Origin: an uncultured Clostridia bacterium
GTDB taxonomy: Bacteria > Bacillota > Clostridia > Oscillospirales > CAG-272
Assembly: GCA_904501715.1 (NCBI GenBank)
Contig: CAJGCD010000035.1
Coordinates: forward strand, 1 to 16,679
Length of the DNA: 16,679 bases
Direction: 5' to 3'
The notes beneath the pieces were generated by a model. It saw nothing but the letters and a program-made list of their open reading frames with translations. It did not search any database and was not told the origin of the DNA. This document shows positions 5,594-14,645 of the stretch, in pieces. Each line of letters starts with the position of its first letter. Within the stretch, counting starts at the first letter, position 1. The translations under genes and the position numbers were made by a program.

Positions 5594-6883
5594 TTATAAC
5601 TGCTTTCTTATAAGTTTAGCAACAAAAAATCCGTCTGTGCCGTGTACGTGGGGGTAAAAGGTCAGCATACCGTCAGTAGATGTTATATTTCCCACGCTCC
5701 AGGGACACAGAGAAAAATCAGGGTGATTTAATAAAAATATTTCTATGTTTTTTTCGTTTTCTGCGGGAAGTATGGTGCAGGTGGAATATACAAGAGTACC
5801 GCCGTTCCTTACGTAGCGACAGGCATTCTCAAGAATATCCATCTGTATTTTAGGCAAGGCTTCGGATTCCCGAGGGTCTTTATACCGAAGCTCAGGCTTT
5901 TTGGAGAGAACGCCGAAGCCCGAGCAGGGAACGTCGCAAAGCACTCTGTCGGCGACGGCTTCAAGCTCTGAAATGAATTGGCGGCCGTCCTGCGCTTTTG
6001 TCTGTATTATGCTTATCCCCAGACGCTCAGCACCCGAGCGTACAAGGGACAGCTTGTTTTCGTGAAGGTCAAAGGAGAGCACCCTGCCGCAATTATTCAT
6101 ATTTATTGCCGCCCCGAAGCTCTTTGAGCCGGGGCAGGCGCAGATATCAAGAACCGTTTCTCCCTCACGCGCCCCAAGAGCCTCAACGCATATTTGGGAT
6201 GCTTCGTCCTGAACGAAGAAAAGCCCTTCGCTAAAGCCGTAAAGCTCACGGACAGAGCCATTTACGTGTAGCCCTGCCGGTGAATTATCAGTAGGAGTCG
6301 AGTGAGGTATCTTATACATAAGCTCCTGACGCGAGCTCTTTAGGGTATTGACTCTCGCGGTTATATGGGGAATACGGTCAAAGCCCGCGATTATCTCCTC
6401 GGCACGCTCCTTGCCAAAATCCTTCACAAGCCGTTGCGCCAAGGGGATGCATACCGAATAACGCACCGAAAGGTATTCACATAGATTGTCCCTTGACGGA
6501 AGCTCTATGGGGGCTTGTCTTGTGTAGGCTCGAAGCACGGCATTCACAAAGCCCGAGCTTTTTCGGTTTACAAGAGCTACGGTTTCGTTTATAGCGGCGT
6601 GGGGAGGGATGCGGTCAAGAAACGCCAGCTGATATATTCCCATTCTCAGGGCGGTAAGCACATTCAGGTCAAGCTCTGATATAGGACGGCTGGAGAGCCT
6701 TGATATCATATAATCAAGGGAAATCCTTTTTTCGGTAACTCCGTAAAAAAGGGAAGAAGCAAGACGCTTGTCGGCGTCCCCCATATCACAGGAGCTTAGA
6801 GCGTTGTCCAGAGCGATATTTGAATATTGCTTGCTCTTTTCAGACCTTACAAGGAGGTCAAATGCGAGTTTTCTTGATGTCAT
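5594..6883 (-). CDS. rsmB: 16S rRNA m5C967 methyltransferase RsmB
   Basis: RsmB transfers a methyl group from SAM to C5 of cytosine 967 of 16S rRNA. The 429-residue protein has a NusB-like RNA-binding domain (about 1-125), a linker, and a Rossmann methyltransferase domain. That domain contains the SAM-binding CACPGSKS (248-255), DVPCSG (317-322; Cys320) and STCT (367-370; Cys369), the two cysteines used by RNA m5C methyltransferases for covalent attack and release. GGAGG lies seven bases before the ATG, and the gene begins 12 bases after the stop of the upstream metallopeptidase gene. The length and motif order are normal for the family. Confidence 0.95.
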   Translation of the reverse strand: MTSRKLAFDLLVRSEKSKQYSNIALDNALSSCDMGDADKRLASSLFYGVTEKRISLDYMISRLSSRPISELDLNVLTALRMGIYQLAFLDRIPPHAAINETVALVNRKSSGFVNAVLRAYTRQAPIELPSRDNLCEYLSVRYSVCIPLAQRLVKDFGKERAEEIIAGFDRIPHITARVNTLKSSRQELMYKIPHSTPTDNSPAGLHVNGSVRELYGFSEGLFFVQDEASQICVEALGAREGETVLDICACPGSKSFGAAINMNNCGRVLSFDLHENKLSLVRSGAERLGISIIQTKAQDGRQFISELEAVADRVLCDVPCSGFGVLSKKPELRYKDPRESEALPKIQMDILENACRYVRNGGTLVYSTCTILPAENEKNIEIFLLNHPDFSLCPWSVGNITSTDGMLTFYPHVHGTDGFFVAKLIRKQL

Positions 6884-6895
6884 AAAGCCTCCGCT

Positions 6896-7597
6896 TTAGT
6901 TTCGTCTGTTTCTGCTGTTTGCCAAAAGAAGGAGTCGGAGCAGAGTAAGAAGAGAGGTAAGCAAGGCGGCAACGTAGGTCATAGCAGCCGCGCTGAGTAC
7001 CTTTCTTGACGCGCTAAGCTCATCCTTGTTAAGCATTCCCGAGGAACGGAGCACCGCCATTGCTCGCGCGGAGGCGTTAAACTCCACGGGAAGCGTTACA
7101 AGCTGAAAGAAAGCGATAGCCGCGTAAAGAAGTATTCCTATAAGCATAAGAGAGTCACTTGCTAAGATGAGTCCGATAAAAAAGAGCGGTATTGCAAGCC
7201 CCGAGCTGAAATTGGTTATTGAAACGAGAGCGGCGCGAAGCTTAATTGGAGCATATCCTTTTGCGTACTGAATAGCGTGTCCCGCCTCGTGAGCCGCCAC
7301 ACCGATAGCGGCCGGGGAGGTGTAGGAATACACAGAGCCCGAAAGCCTTATGACGTTGGCTCGGGGGTCGTAATGGTCGGAGAGATGTCCGTTTATCTGC
7401 TCTATTCTTACGTGAGTCAGACCGTTGGCGTCAAGAATGCGTCGCGCCGCCGCTGCTCCCGTGAGCCCACGCAGGGTGTGCACCTTTGAATAGCGTTCAA
7501 AGGTTGTTTTTACCTTTATTTGTGCCCATATTGACACTATAAGTCCGGGGATGACCAACAGAATCGTCCAATCAAATCTGAATAAACCGAATATCAT
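6896..7597 (-). CDS. YugP-type membrane zinc metallopeptidase
   Basis: This 233-residue protein belongs to the neutral zinc metallopeptidase family typified by B. subtilis YugP; the substrate is unknown. The zinc site HEAGH is at 103-107, preceded by DHYDP (74-78), and Glu172 in PVEFNAS is a likely third metal ligand by analogy with gluzincins. Hydrophobic segments at about 10-28, 124-146, 148-170 and 208-228 indicate a multispanning membrane protein with the active site close to the membrane. The ATG follows GAAAGG. It lies between fmt and rsmB, a conserved position in clostridial genomes, which suggests shared transcription and says little about its role. Confidence 0.88.
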   Translation of the reverse strand: MIFGLFRFDWTILLVIPGLIVSIWAQIKVKTTFERYSKVHTLRGLTGAAAARRILDANGLTHVRIEQINGHLSDHYDPRANVIRLSGSVYSYTSPAAIGVAAHEAGHAIQYAKGYAPIKLRAALVSITNFSSGLAIPLFFIGLILASDSLMLIGILLYAAIAFFQLVTLPVEFNASARAMAVLRSSGMLNKDELSASRKVLSAAAMTYVAALLTSLLTLLRLLLLANSRNRRN

Positions 7598-7615
7598 AGC
7601 GTACCTTTCAATAAT

Positions 7616-8551
7616 TTAAGATAGTATATCCCCTATGGAGATACCTCTGCCGCGTATAAAATCGGAGGCAGACATACGCGCCTTTCCCTCGGGAAGCACA
7701 CGTAAAAGCCTTACGGAGCCCTTGGCGCAGGCTATCTCAATGCCATCGTCAATAGATATGACCTCGCCTATATTCGTATGCTCCTTGCTCTCATCACATA
7801 TACGGGCTTCTATTACCTTCAACAGCTTTCCGTTGGGTGTGTGAGTGATTGCAAGGGGGATGGGAGAAAGACCTCTTATGAGGTTGTGGACTGTACGCGC
7901 ATCCTTGGAAAAGTCAATAAGACAGTCCTCCTTGGTTATCTTTTTCGCGTAAGTAGAGAGGGAATCGTCCTGCGGTATGCGTACAGCCTTTCCCTCGGAT
8001 ATCATATCTATGACATCCAGAAGAGCTTCAGCGCCTATATTGCCCAGTCCGTCGTGTATGTCCTCAAAATTGTCGTTTTCGTTTATAGGAAGCTCGCGCT
8101 TAAGGAGCATATCTCCCGTATCAAGCCCCTCTGCCATATACATAATGGTAACTCCCGTTACAGATTTTCCGTCTATTATAGCGCGCTGCATAGGGGCGGC
8201 GCCTCTGTATTCGGGAAGAAGAGAGCCGTGGACGTTTATACATCCATACTTTGGATAATCTATGACGTTTAGTGGGAGTATCTTCCCAAAAGCTACTACC
8301 GCAATAAGCTCGGGGTCAAGTCGATTTAGAAGAGTGTCAAATTTTTCACCTCTGAGGGTGTCCGGCTGATATACGGGAATACCCTTTTGAAGAGCGTAAG
8401 CCTTTACGGGAGGGGGCATAAGAGCGTAGCCTCTGCCGCGAGGCTTATCGGGCTGAGTTATTACTCCGCATATCTTGTGACCGCTCTGCTCGCACAAAGC
8501 CTTGAGGGATAAAAGGGCAAAGTCGGGAGTACCCATAAAAAGAATTCTCAT
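7616..8551 (-). CDS. fmt: Methionyl-tRNA formyltransferase
   Basis: Fmt uses 10-formyltetrahydrofolate to formylate the methionine of initiator tRNA. The 311-residue length is standard. The N-terminal Rossmann domain (1-200) contains the catalytic Asn106, His108 and Asp144 (INVHGS and DTGD) and the signature SLLPEYRGAAP (110-120). The C-terminal OB-like tRNA-binding domain covers about 205-305. It begins 13 bases after the def stop, with an AAGAGGT ribosome binding site upstream, the usual def-fmt pair in which one enzyme adds and the other removes the formyl group. Confidence 0.97.
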   Translation of the reverse strand: MRILFMGTPDFALLSLKALCEQSGHKICGVITQPDKPRGRGYALMPPPVKAYALQKGIPVYQPDTLRGEKFDTLLNRLDPELIAVVAFGKILPLNVIDYPKYGCINVHGSLLPEYRGAAPMQRAIIDGKSVTGVTIMYMAEGLDTGDMLLKRELPINENDNFEDIHDGLGNIGAEALLDVIDMISEGKAVRIPQDDSLSTYAKKITKEDCLIDFSKDARTVHNLIRGLSPIPLAITHTPNGKLLKVIEARICDESKEHTNIGEVISIDDGIEIACAKGSVRLLRVLPEGKARMSASDFIRGRGISIGDILS

Positions 8552-8564
8552 ACCTATATACCTC

Positions 8565-9023
8565 TTATTCCGCGTCTATCATGCGTATCGCACAGTCCAC
8601 GTAAAGCTTTCCGTCCAGATGGTCTATCTCATGACAGAATGCCTTTGCAAGGAGTCCCGAGCCTGTCATATCGAAGGTAACTCCGTTTCTGTTCATAGCC
8701 CTTACGGTAACGTGCATAGGACGGCGTGTTACGCCCCATCTTCCGGGGATGGAAAGACAGCCCTCCTCGCTCTCCTGCTCGCCTGAAAAGGCGATTATCT
8801 TGGGATTGATAAGCTCAATAAGCCCCTCATCGGGAGTTTCGATAACTACTATTCTGCGAAGCACGCCTACCTGAGGAGCGGCAAGCCCCACACCGTCGGC
8901 GGCACGCATGGTTTCTATCATATCGTCCAGAAGACGGATGGTTCGGGGAGTTATCTTTTCTACGGGACGGCATACGGTACGAAGTGTATCGTCGCCTATC
9001 TTTACTATTTTAAGTTTTGCCAT
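8565..9023 (-). CDS. def: Peptide deformylase
   Basis: This metalloenzyme removes the formyl group from the N-terminal methionine of nascent proteins at the ribosome. The protein has 152 residues and carries all three family motifs: GVGLAAPQ (44-51), EGCLS (87-91, with the metal-ligand cysteine) and HEIDH (131-135, two metal-ligand histidines and the catalytic glutamate). GGAGATA lies directly before the ATG. It sits between priA and fmt, 41 bases from priA. Confidence 0.97.
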   Translation of the reverse strand: MAKLKIVKIGDDTLRTVCRPVEKITPRTIRLLDDMIETMRAADGVGLAAPQVGVLRRIVVIETPDEGLIELINPKIIAFSGEQESEEGCLSIPGRWGVTRRPMHVTVRAMNRNGVTFDMTGSGLLAKAFCHEIDHLDGKLYVDCAIRMIDAE

Positions 9024-9064
9024 ATTATCTCCTTATTTTACACTGTATTGTCAGGAATTTTTTG

Positions 9065-11566
9065 TTAAAGATTTGAGGGGTTAAGGTCTATGGAGAGATT
9101 GAGCCCCTTTGCTCCGCTTTTTGAAAATTCCTTCAGCAGAGCAGAGAAGAGTGCTCTTGAACGCTTGTTAAGACGGCATTTCGCTACCATTCTCATTCTG
9201 TATTTGTTTTCCACCTTATATACGGGAGCCTCAAAGGGACCGTAGGTAACCAAAGGGATGTCGTTGTATTCCTTCTCCACAAGCTCCGAAAAGCGCTTTG
9301 ACAGAATAGTAGATGCCTTCATCAGCTCCTGCTCGTCGGGAGAGGTCAGAGTCAGTAAAGCGATATCGCAGAAGGGAGGGAAGCGGAGCTGCTTTCTAAG
9401 TCTTATCTCGTTCTTGTAGAATGCCTCGTAGTCCTGAGCACAAGCTAAACGTATGCATTCGTGGTCGGGATTTGAGGTCTGTATTATGGCTTCTCCTTCC
9501 TTGTCACCTCTGCCCGCTCTGCCTATTACTTGAGTAAGCATAGCGAAGGTGCGCTCTGCCGCGCGGTAGTCGTCAAGATATAGAGAGGTGTCGGCGAGAA
9601 GCACTCCGACCAGCGTCACGGAGGGAAAATCGTGACCCTTTGTAACCATTTGAGTTCCCAGAAGCACGTCGGCTTCTCCCGAGCGGAAGGTGCCGAGAAG
9701 CTCCTCATAAGCGTTTTTAGTGCTTGTTGTATCTGTATCCATTCTCAAAATGTTAGCGGTAGGCAGCAGGTCGCCCAGCTCCTGCTCAATGCGCTGTGTG
9801 CCATAGCCCATTCTTGCCAGATGCTCACTGCCGCAATCGGGGCACTGTGTGGGAGTAGGCATTCTTCTGCCGCACCAGTGGCAGCGAAGCTCGCCCTTGT
9901 CGTAGGAATTGCCAAAGGTATGATAGGTCATGGAAACGCTGCAGGTGGGGCAGGTAACTGCCTTTCCGCAGCTTCTGCAGCTGAAAAAGTTGTTGTATCC
10001 TCGGCGGTTTATAAACAGTATCGACTGGTTTTCGCGAACCTTTGTTTCCACAAGCTTTTCGCAAAGGAGGTCGCTAAGGGGGGAGGTCACACCGCCCGTC
10101 GCGGATCTTCTCATATCCACCACCAGCGTTTTTGGAAGCTTGGCGTTTCCGTAACGCTTAGTAAGCTTTATGAGGGTATAAATGCCTTGCTCGGCTTTAT
10201 AAAAGCTCTCAAAGGAGGGGGTAGCCGATGAAAGCAGCATAAGCGCTCCGTGATGCGCGCAGCGGTATCTTGCGATATCACGCGCGTGATATTTTGGGTT
10301 TTTGTCGGATTTGTAGGTATGCTCCTGTTCCTCATCTATTACTATGAGTCCTATATCGTCAAGGGGCGCGAATATAGCCGAGCGAGTACCTATGACTACG
10401 TCGGCTCCACCCTTTTTAATGCGCTTGTAGGTGTCAAGACGTTCTCCCTCGGAAAGTCCCGAGTGGATTATAGCTACGCGCTCTCCGTAGCGTGAGCAGA
10501 AGAGCCCGAGAGTCTGAGGGGTGAGTGATATCTCGGGAAGAAGCACTATAACTCCTCTTTTGCTTTCGAGAACGCGGTCTATTGTTTTCATTATTACAGA
10601 GGTTTTCCCGCTTCCCGTAACGCCGTATAGCAACGCCGCCTTTGCCTCGCCGCTGTCAGACAGCTCCTTGAGCGTTTCGTACGCAGCCGTCTGCTCGTCG
10701 TTAAGGATTATAGGGGAAGCCTTGGTGTCCGTGATAATGGGTGACAGAACCTCAAGACCTCTGTCGATCTCTCTGTATTTTCTTTCGAGTATGCCCTTGT
10801 CACAGAGTGATTTTAACTGAGCGTAGCTCGCTCCGCAGGATTGCATCAAGCGCTTTTCCTCAAGCAGAGCAGCGCCGTGGCGCAAAAATTCCTCCACAAC
10901 TCCTATTTGTGTCAGGGAGCGCAGTCTGAACTCTGTGTCAGTCCTGTTCTTTATGGCGAGAGCCTGCTCCTCGGTTATGCAAAATTCGTAGTAGCTCTCG
11001 GTCTTTTTTGAGCTTTCCCGTATTTCAAAATCCCTGAGTATAAGCTCCAAGGAGCACAGCTTCTTTACCGCAGGTTGAGCTGCGGGTCCGAATTTGGTCT
11101 TTAAAAGCTCAAAGCTTACAGTTCCGCGCTTGCATATGTAATCGTAGATGAAGCGGGTCGCGGCATCAAGTGCCTTGTCCTTTTCCGAAAGCTTCTTTTC
11201 GGTGCATCTGTATACCTCATAGGGCTTTGTAAGCGCGGCAGAGGGAATTATGCTTTTTACGGCATCACCCACGGTGCACAGGGTCTGCTCCTTCATAAAG
11301 GCGCAAAGCCCCTGCATTTCGGGGGAAAGGGAAAGAGCTTTGTCGCAGACAGAGAATATGGGCTTGCACTGGATAGTGGGATTGTCCGGAAAATCTTTAA
11401 GGGAGATTACCAAAGCAATCTCCCTTTTATTTGAGTTTCCAAAGGGAACGGTAACAAAATCTCCGATACTTATGGCATCTCTGAGATGTAGGGGAATAAA
11501 ATAGTCAAACGCGTTATCAATATGATAGGGGCTTTTTAGGATATGGAGCCCTGCATATTCAGCCAT
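9065..11566 (-). CDS. priA: Primosomal replication restart helicase PriA
   Basis: PriA recognises stalled or collapsed replication forks, unwinds the lagging strand and loads the replicative helicase. The 833-residue protein has an N-terminal DNA-binding region (1-110), a winged-helix-like section, and a superfamily 2 helicase core. The core shows Walker A GVTGSGKT (315-322), the DEEQ box (411-414), SSATPS (446-451), GTQMVTKG (637-644) and QVIGRAGR (679-686). Between the helicase lobes are eight zinc-binding cysteines in two clusters (530, 533, 539, 542 and 562, 565, 575, 578). It starts 35 bases after rpoZ. In many Firmicutes coaBC lies between rpoZ and priA, but it is missing here. The protein appears complete. 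Confidence 0.96.
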   Translation of the reverse strand: MAEYAGLHILKSPYHIDNAFDYFIPLHLRDAISIGDFVTVPFGNSNKREIALVISLKDFPDNPTIQCKPIFSVCDKALSLSPEMQGLCAFMKEQTLCTVGDAVKSIIPSAALTKPYEVYRCTEKKLSEKDKALDAATRFIYDYICKRGTVSFELLKTKFGPAAQPAVKKLCSLELILRDFEIRESSKKTESYYEFCITEEQALAIKNRTDTEFRLRSLTQIGVVEEFLRHGAALLEEKRLMQSCGASYAQLKSLCDKGILERKYREIDRGLEVLSPIITDTKASPIILNDEQTAAYETLKELSDSGEAKAALLYGVTGSGKTSVIMKTIDRVLESKRGVIVLLPEISLTPQTLGLFCSRYGERVAIIHSGLSEGERLDTYKRIKKGGADVVIGTRSAIFAPLDDIGLIVIDEEQEHTYKSDKNPKYHARDIARYRCAHHGALMLLSSATPSFESFYKAEQGIYTLIKLTKRYGNAKLPKTLVVDMRRSATGGVTSPLSDLLCEKLVETKVRENQSILFINRRGYNNFFSCRSCGKAVTCPTCSVSMTYHTFGNSYDKGELRCHWCGRRMPTPTQCPDCGSEHLARMGYGTQRIEQELGDLLPTANILRMDTDTTSTKNAYEELLGTFRSGEADVLLGTQMVTKGHDFPSVTLVGVLLADTSLYLDDYRAAERTFAMLTQVIGRAGRGDKEGEAIIQTSNPDHECIRLACAQDYEAFYKNEIRLRKQLRFPPFCDIALLTLTSPDEQELMKASTILSKRFSELVEKEYNDIPLVTYGPFEAPVYKVENKYRMRMVAKCRLNKRSRALFSALLKEFSKSGAKGLNLSIDLNPSNL

Positions 11567-11601
11567 TTCTATCCCTCCGTTCCTGCGGTCTTTTTAATTG
11601 A

Positions 11602-11931
11602 TTATTCAGCAGCCTCTTCCTCTGCTGCTTCTGCTATCTCCGCTTCCTCATCAAGCTCGTCGCAGTTCTCAACGCGTACGATCTTGTACTTGCCGCTGTG
11701 AATGCGGGAAATAGCGTTCTTTACCGCCTTTTCGTCGCGGTATTCTTTGTTTATCATTTTTATGAGGTTGCGGTCGGTATCCTTGTTGCCCGTTGCGGCC
11801 TTTTCGGCAGCCTCACGCTGCTTTACGTACTCGTTGGTGATTATACGTGCGCACTTAGCGGTAGCGAGAGCAAGCTCGTAGCGGTTGAATTCGTCCTTTG
11901 TGAGTTCTGTTATAGTTGGGTAAAGCATCAT
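11602..11931 (-). CDS. rpoZ: RNA polymerase omega subunit
   Basis: Omega binds the C-terminal part of beta-prime and helps assemble RNA polymerase. The 109-residue protein has the omega signature NRYELALATAKCARII (16-31) and the second conserved block EKAVKNAISRIHSGK (67-81). Residues 91-109 form a purely acidic tail (DELDEEAEIAEAAEEE..), longer than in typical omegas. Two successive ATG codons open the frame; AAGGAG lies upstream and either may be used. It lies downstream of gmk, as in most Firmicutes. Confidence 0.92.
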   Translation of the reverse strand: MMLYPTITELTKDEFNRYELALATAKCARIITNEYVKQREAAEKAATGNKDTDRNLIKMINKEYRDEKAVKNAISRIHSGKYKIVRVENCDELDEEAEIAEAAEEEAAE

Positions 11932-11977
11932 TTTCTCCTTGAAGTTTAAATGTTGTTTTGTATGTTTGTTTATTAAT

Positions 11978-12586
11978 TTATTCCGAAAGGAATTTTTTCA
12001 CTACGTTGGGGTTTCGCTTCATAGAAGCCTTCTCGGCAGCTACTATGCTGAGTATCTCATCAGCCGCCTCCTTGTCACGCCCATCGTGATTGTACACTAC
12101 GTAATCGTAGCAATCGGCAAAGGCTATTTCTTCCTTTGCTCTGGCGAGTCTTAGGAGTATCTTGTCCTCTGTTTCCGTACCTCTTGAGCGCAGACGCTGC
12201 TCCTGTACGGAGTGGGAGGGGGGGAGAAGCAGCACAAGTACCGCTTCGGGATATTTAGCCTTTATGTTCCGCGCGCCCTCTACCTCTATCTCCAAAAGAA
12301 GATTTTTTCCCGAGGCGAGAGTTTCTTCTGCCTCTTTTTTTGGAGTGCCGTAGTAATTTCCGCAGTATTCGGTATATTCCAGCATATCCCCCGAGTCTAT
12401 CCTTGCGAGAAATTCTTCCTTTGTTATGTAATGGTAATTGATGCCGTCTATCTCACCGGGGCGGGGATCTCTGGTGGTTGCGGATACCGAAAAGCGGTAA
12501 TCTCCAGTGGCGATAAGATGTGCGTTCACGGTTCCTTTTCCGCTTCCCGCGGGTCCTGAAATGACTATCATAAGTCCTTTATTCAT
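11978..12586 (-). CDS. gmk: Guanylate kinase
   Basis: Gmk phosphorylates GMP to GDP with ATP, feeding GTP and (p)ppGpp pools. The 202-residue protein has the P-loop GPAGSGKGT (11-19), the GMP-binding SATTRDPRPGE (36-46), YGTPKK (79-84) and LLEIEVEGA (97-105), and the lid sequence RSRGTETE (133-140). The ATG at 12586 has only a distant GAGGA site, and Met6 is an alternative start, but the first ATG gives the MNKGLMIVISGP opening common in the family. It lies between remA and rpoZ. Confidence 0.96.
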   Translation of the reverse strand: MNKGLMIVISGPAGSGKGTVNAHLIATGDYRFSVSATTRDPRPGEIDGINYHYITKEEFLARIDSGDMLEYTEYCGNYYGTPKKEAEETLASGKNLLLEIEVEGARNIKAKYPEAVLVLLLPPSHSVQEQRLRSRGTETEDKILLRLARAKEEIAFADCYDYVVYNHDGRDKEAADEILSIVAAEKASMKRNPNVVKKFLSE

Positions 12587-12607
12587 AATTTGCCAAATCC
12601 TCGCTTT

Positions 12608-12868
12608 TTATTCGGGTTCTTCTTCATCGTCGGTCTCGTTATCAAGACGGTTGGCAATGGTTTCGGATTGTATAGCGCTGAAGATAATGTGCTCGCTGTC
12701 GGTTATTATTACCGAGCGGGTGCGGCGTCCGCAGGATACGTCTATGACCCTGCCGCTGTCCTTTGCGTCCTGCATAAGTCTTTTTATGGGCGCGGAGTCG
12801 GGGCTTACAATGGTTATTATACGGTCGGCGGCAACCATATTGCCGAATCCGATATTTATGAATTTCAT
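12608..12868 (-). CDS. remA: RemA/YlzA family DNA-binding regulator (DUF370)
   Basis: This 86-residue protein matches the RemA family, with GFGN (7-10), SPDSAPIKR (22-30) and the GRRTRS block (47-52). In B. subtilis RemA forms a ring-shaped assembly that wraps DNA and activates biofilm-matrix and osmoprotection genes. Whether it regulates the same processes in this organism cannot be told from the sequence. The last ten residues are acidic (ETDDEEEPE). AGGAGA lies before the ATG. Its place between yicC and gmk is conserved across Firmicutes and supports the call. Confidence 0.92.
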   Translation of the reverse strand: MKFINIGFGNMVAADRIITIVSPDSAPIKRLMQDAKDSGRVIDVSCGRRTRSVIITDSEHIIFSAIQSETIANRLDNETDDEEEPE

Positions 12869-12887
12869 AATTTTCTCCTACTGTGGG

Positions 12888-13775
12888 TCATTCTATATTT
12901 TGTATCTGCTCGCGTATCTTTTCAAGCTCACACTTAATATTTACCACTGCCTTGGCAATGGAAGAATTCTGGCATTTTGAACCGATAGTGTTCGTCTCTC
13001 GGTTCATCTCCTGCACAAGAAAGTCAAGCTTTCTTCCCGCGGGCTCTCCTGAGGAGAGTATCTCAAAGAAGCCGTCGAAATGAGAAGAGAGTCTTACCAA
13101 TTCCTCGTCGATAGCTACTCTGTCGGCAAATATAGCACATTCAGTGAGTATGCGGCTTTCCTCGAAAGCTATGCGATTGTCCGCAAGCATATCGCGGAGC
13201 TTATTCTCAAGCTTCGCTCTGTATTCGCTGACGTCGGCAGCGGACAGACCTTCTATCTCCTTTGTTATGGAGCGGATGTTTTCTACCTTGGCAATAAGGT
13301 CCTTTTCTATGTTCTCACCCTCGCGTGCGCGACCCGCAATGAAACCGTCTACCGCTTCGTCAAGGACTTGGCGCACGTCGTTCCATTCCTTTTCCGTATC
13401 CTCGTCGGATTTGCGGATAACGAATATATCGTGATTCTGCGCTACACGCATAACACTGATGTCGTCGCGGAGGTCAAATCTCTTTTCGAGAGCGCGGAGC
13501 GCGTTTATATATGCTTCGGCATATCCCTCGTCAATGCTTATCTCGGGAATGGGAGAGTCTATGACGTCAATGCCTATAAATACGTCTACCTTTCCGCGGG
13601 AAACCGATTTTGATTGAAGATAGGGCTTTATTTTTTCTTCAAGGAAGGAGAAAGAGCGGGGAAGCTTTGCGGAGCAATCGAAAAAACGGTTGTTAACCGA
13701 GCGTATCTCAACGGTTATATCCTTGCCGCCCACAACTTTTCTGGCTCTTCCGAAGGCGGTCATGCTTTTTACCAT
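12888..13775 (-). CDS. yicC: YicC/YloC family endoribonuclease
   Basis: This 295-residue protein has the family's N-terminal signature MVKSMTAFGRAR, the VEIRSVNNRFFD strand (21-32) and the C-terminal block QEMNRETNTIGSK (255-267). YicC of Escherichia coli and its B. subtilis relative YloC are Mn-dependent endoribonucleases; E. coli YicC takes part in decay of the small RNA RyhB. The ATG follows AAAGGAT and lies about 40 bases from the predicted transcription start, making it the first gene of the minus-strand operon. The length and both conserved ends are intact. Confidence 0.93.
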   Translation of the reverse strand: MVKSMTAFGRARKVVGGKDITVEIRSVNNRFFDCSAKLPRSFSFLEEKIKPYLQSKSVSRGKVDVFIGIDVIDSPIPEISIDEGYAEAYINALRALEKRFDLRDDISVMRVAQNHDIFVIRKSDEDTEKEWNDVRQVLDEAVDGFIAGRAREGENIEKDLIAKVENIRSITKEIEGLSAADVSEYRAKLENKLRDMLADNRIAFEESRILTECAIFADRVAIDEELVRLSSHFDGFFEILSSGEPAGRKLDFLVQEMNRETNTIGSKCQNSSIAKAVVNIKCELEKIREQIQNIE

Positions 13776-13824
13776 ATTTACATCCTTTCGAGAGGGAGCT
13801 CACATATTTTATACAATATAATAT

Positions 13825-13853
13825 ATTATAAACTTTTTTGCTCGTTTTGTCAA
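13825..13853 (-). promoter_or_regulatory. Consensus sigma-A promoter of the yicC-thiN operon
   Basis: On the minus strand a perfect TTGACA (13853-13848) is followed by 17 bases and a perfect TATAAT (13830-13825). Transcription should begin near 13818, giving a 5' leader of about 43 bases to yicC. No other promoter of this quality was seen within the run of thirteen genes. Confidence 0.88.
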
Positions 13854-13995
13854 TGAATTTTTTCATTTTGATTAAATCTATACAATAATTGTTAGACTTA
13901 GGTGTTTGCTTTAAACAAAATAACGACAAAAATCTGTCTTTCAAAAAAGAAAAGCAAAAAACTTTGAAAGTTTGAAAGAAAATGTAAAAAAACTC

Positions 13996-14024
13996 TTGAA
14001 ATTTAGAGAAATATGAGGTATAAT
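13996..14024 (+). promoter_or_regulatory. Sigma-A promoter of efp
   Basis: TTGAAA (13996-14001), a 17-base spacer and TATAAT (14019-14024) lie 45 bases before the efp ATG. Transcription should start near 14031, leaving a short AU-rich leader with CGGAGGT at 14054-14060 as the ribosome binding site. Between this promoter and the divergent one (13854-13995) I see only AT-rich DNA with a tandem TTTGAAAG duplication at 13963-13978. Confidence 0.85.
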
Positions 14025-14068
14025 GATTGCGTATGAAAAAATGAATTATTTTTCGGAGGTAAATACAA

Positions 14069-14626
14069 ATGGTAGTAGCAGGCGATTTTAAGAACGGTAT
14101 CACTTTTGATATGGATGGCGCTGTGTTTCAGGTTATCGAATTTCAGCACGTAAAGCCCGGCAAGGGAGCAGCTTTTGTTCGTACCAAGATCAAGAACGTT
14201 ATCACAGGCGCGGTTATCGAAAGAACCTTCAGCCCCACAGACAAATTTGAAAACGCTTATATCGAGAGAAAGGAAATGCAGTACTCCTACAATGATGGAG
14301 ATCTGTATTACTTTATGGATATGGAGAGCTTCGAGATGCTTCCTCTTAACAGCGATAAGCTCCCTGAGAGCTTCCAGTTCGTTAAGGAAGAAATGATGTG
14401 TAAGATAATTTCTTACAAGGGTAACGTGTTCGGAGTTGAACCTCCCACGTTCGTTGAGCTCGCAGTAACTCAGACCGACCCCGGCTTTGCAGGAAATACT
14501 GCGACCAACACACTTAAGCCCGCAACTCTTGAAACCGGTGCGGTTATCAAGGTTCCGCTCTTTATCAACGAGGGCGAGGTTCTTAAGATAGACACCAGAA
14601 CCGGCGAATATCTTTCCAGAGCTTAA
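14069..14626 (+). CDS. efp: Translation elongation factor P
   Basis: EF-P binds ribosomes stalled on consecutive prolines and promotes peptide-bond formation. The 185-residue protein has the three expected beta domains: the KOW-like N-terminal domain with the tip loop KPGKGAA (29-35) and Lys32 at the position that is modified in many bacteria, a central OB domain (about 66-125), and a C-terminal OB domain ending in IDTRTGEYLSRA. A lysine at the tip is compatible with several modification types; none of the modification enzymes is in the window. Promoter and ribosome binding site are both strong. It is followed after 19 bases by a small acidic gene, probably co-transcribed. Confidence 0.97.
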   Translation: MVVAGDFKNGITFDMDGAVFQVIEFQHVKPGKGAAFVRTKIKNVITGAVIERTFSPTDKFENAYIERKEMQYSYNDGDLYYFMDMESFEMLPLNSDKLPESFQFVKEEMMCKIISYKGNVFGVEPPTFVELAVTQTDPGFAGNTATNTLKPATLETGAVIKVPLFINEGEVLKIDTRTGEYLSRA

Positions 14627-14645
14627 AATAACGGAGGGCACAAAT

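Noticed and set aside
9632..10231. Plus-strand frame of 199 codons within priA
   Set aside because: It is antisense to the helicase and zinc-binding core of priA and has no ribosome binding site or recognisable domain.
13080..13613. Plus-strand frame of 177 codons within yicC
   Set aside because: It is antisense to a conserved gene and has no family resemblance.
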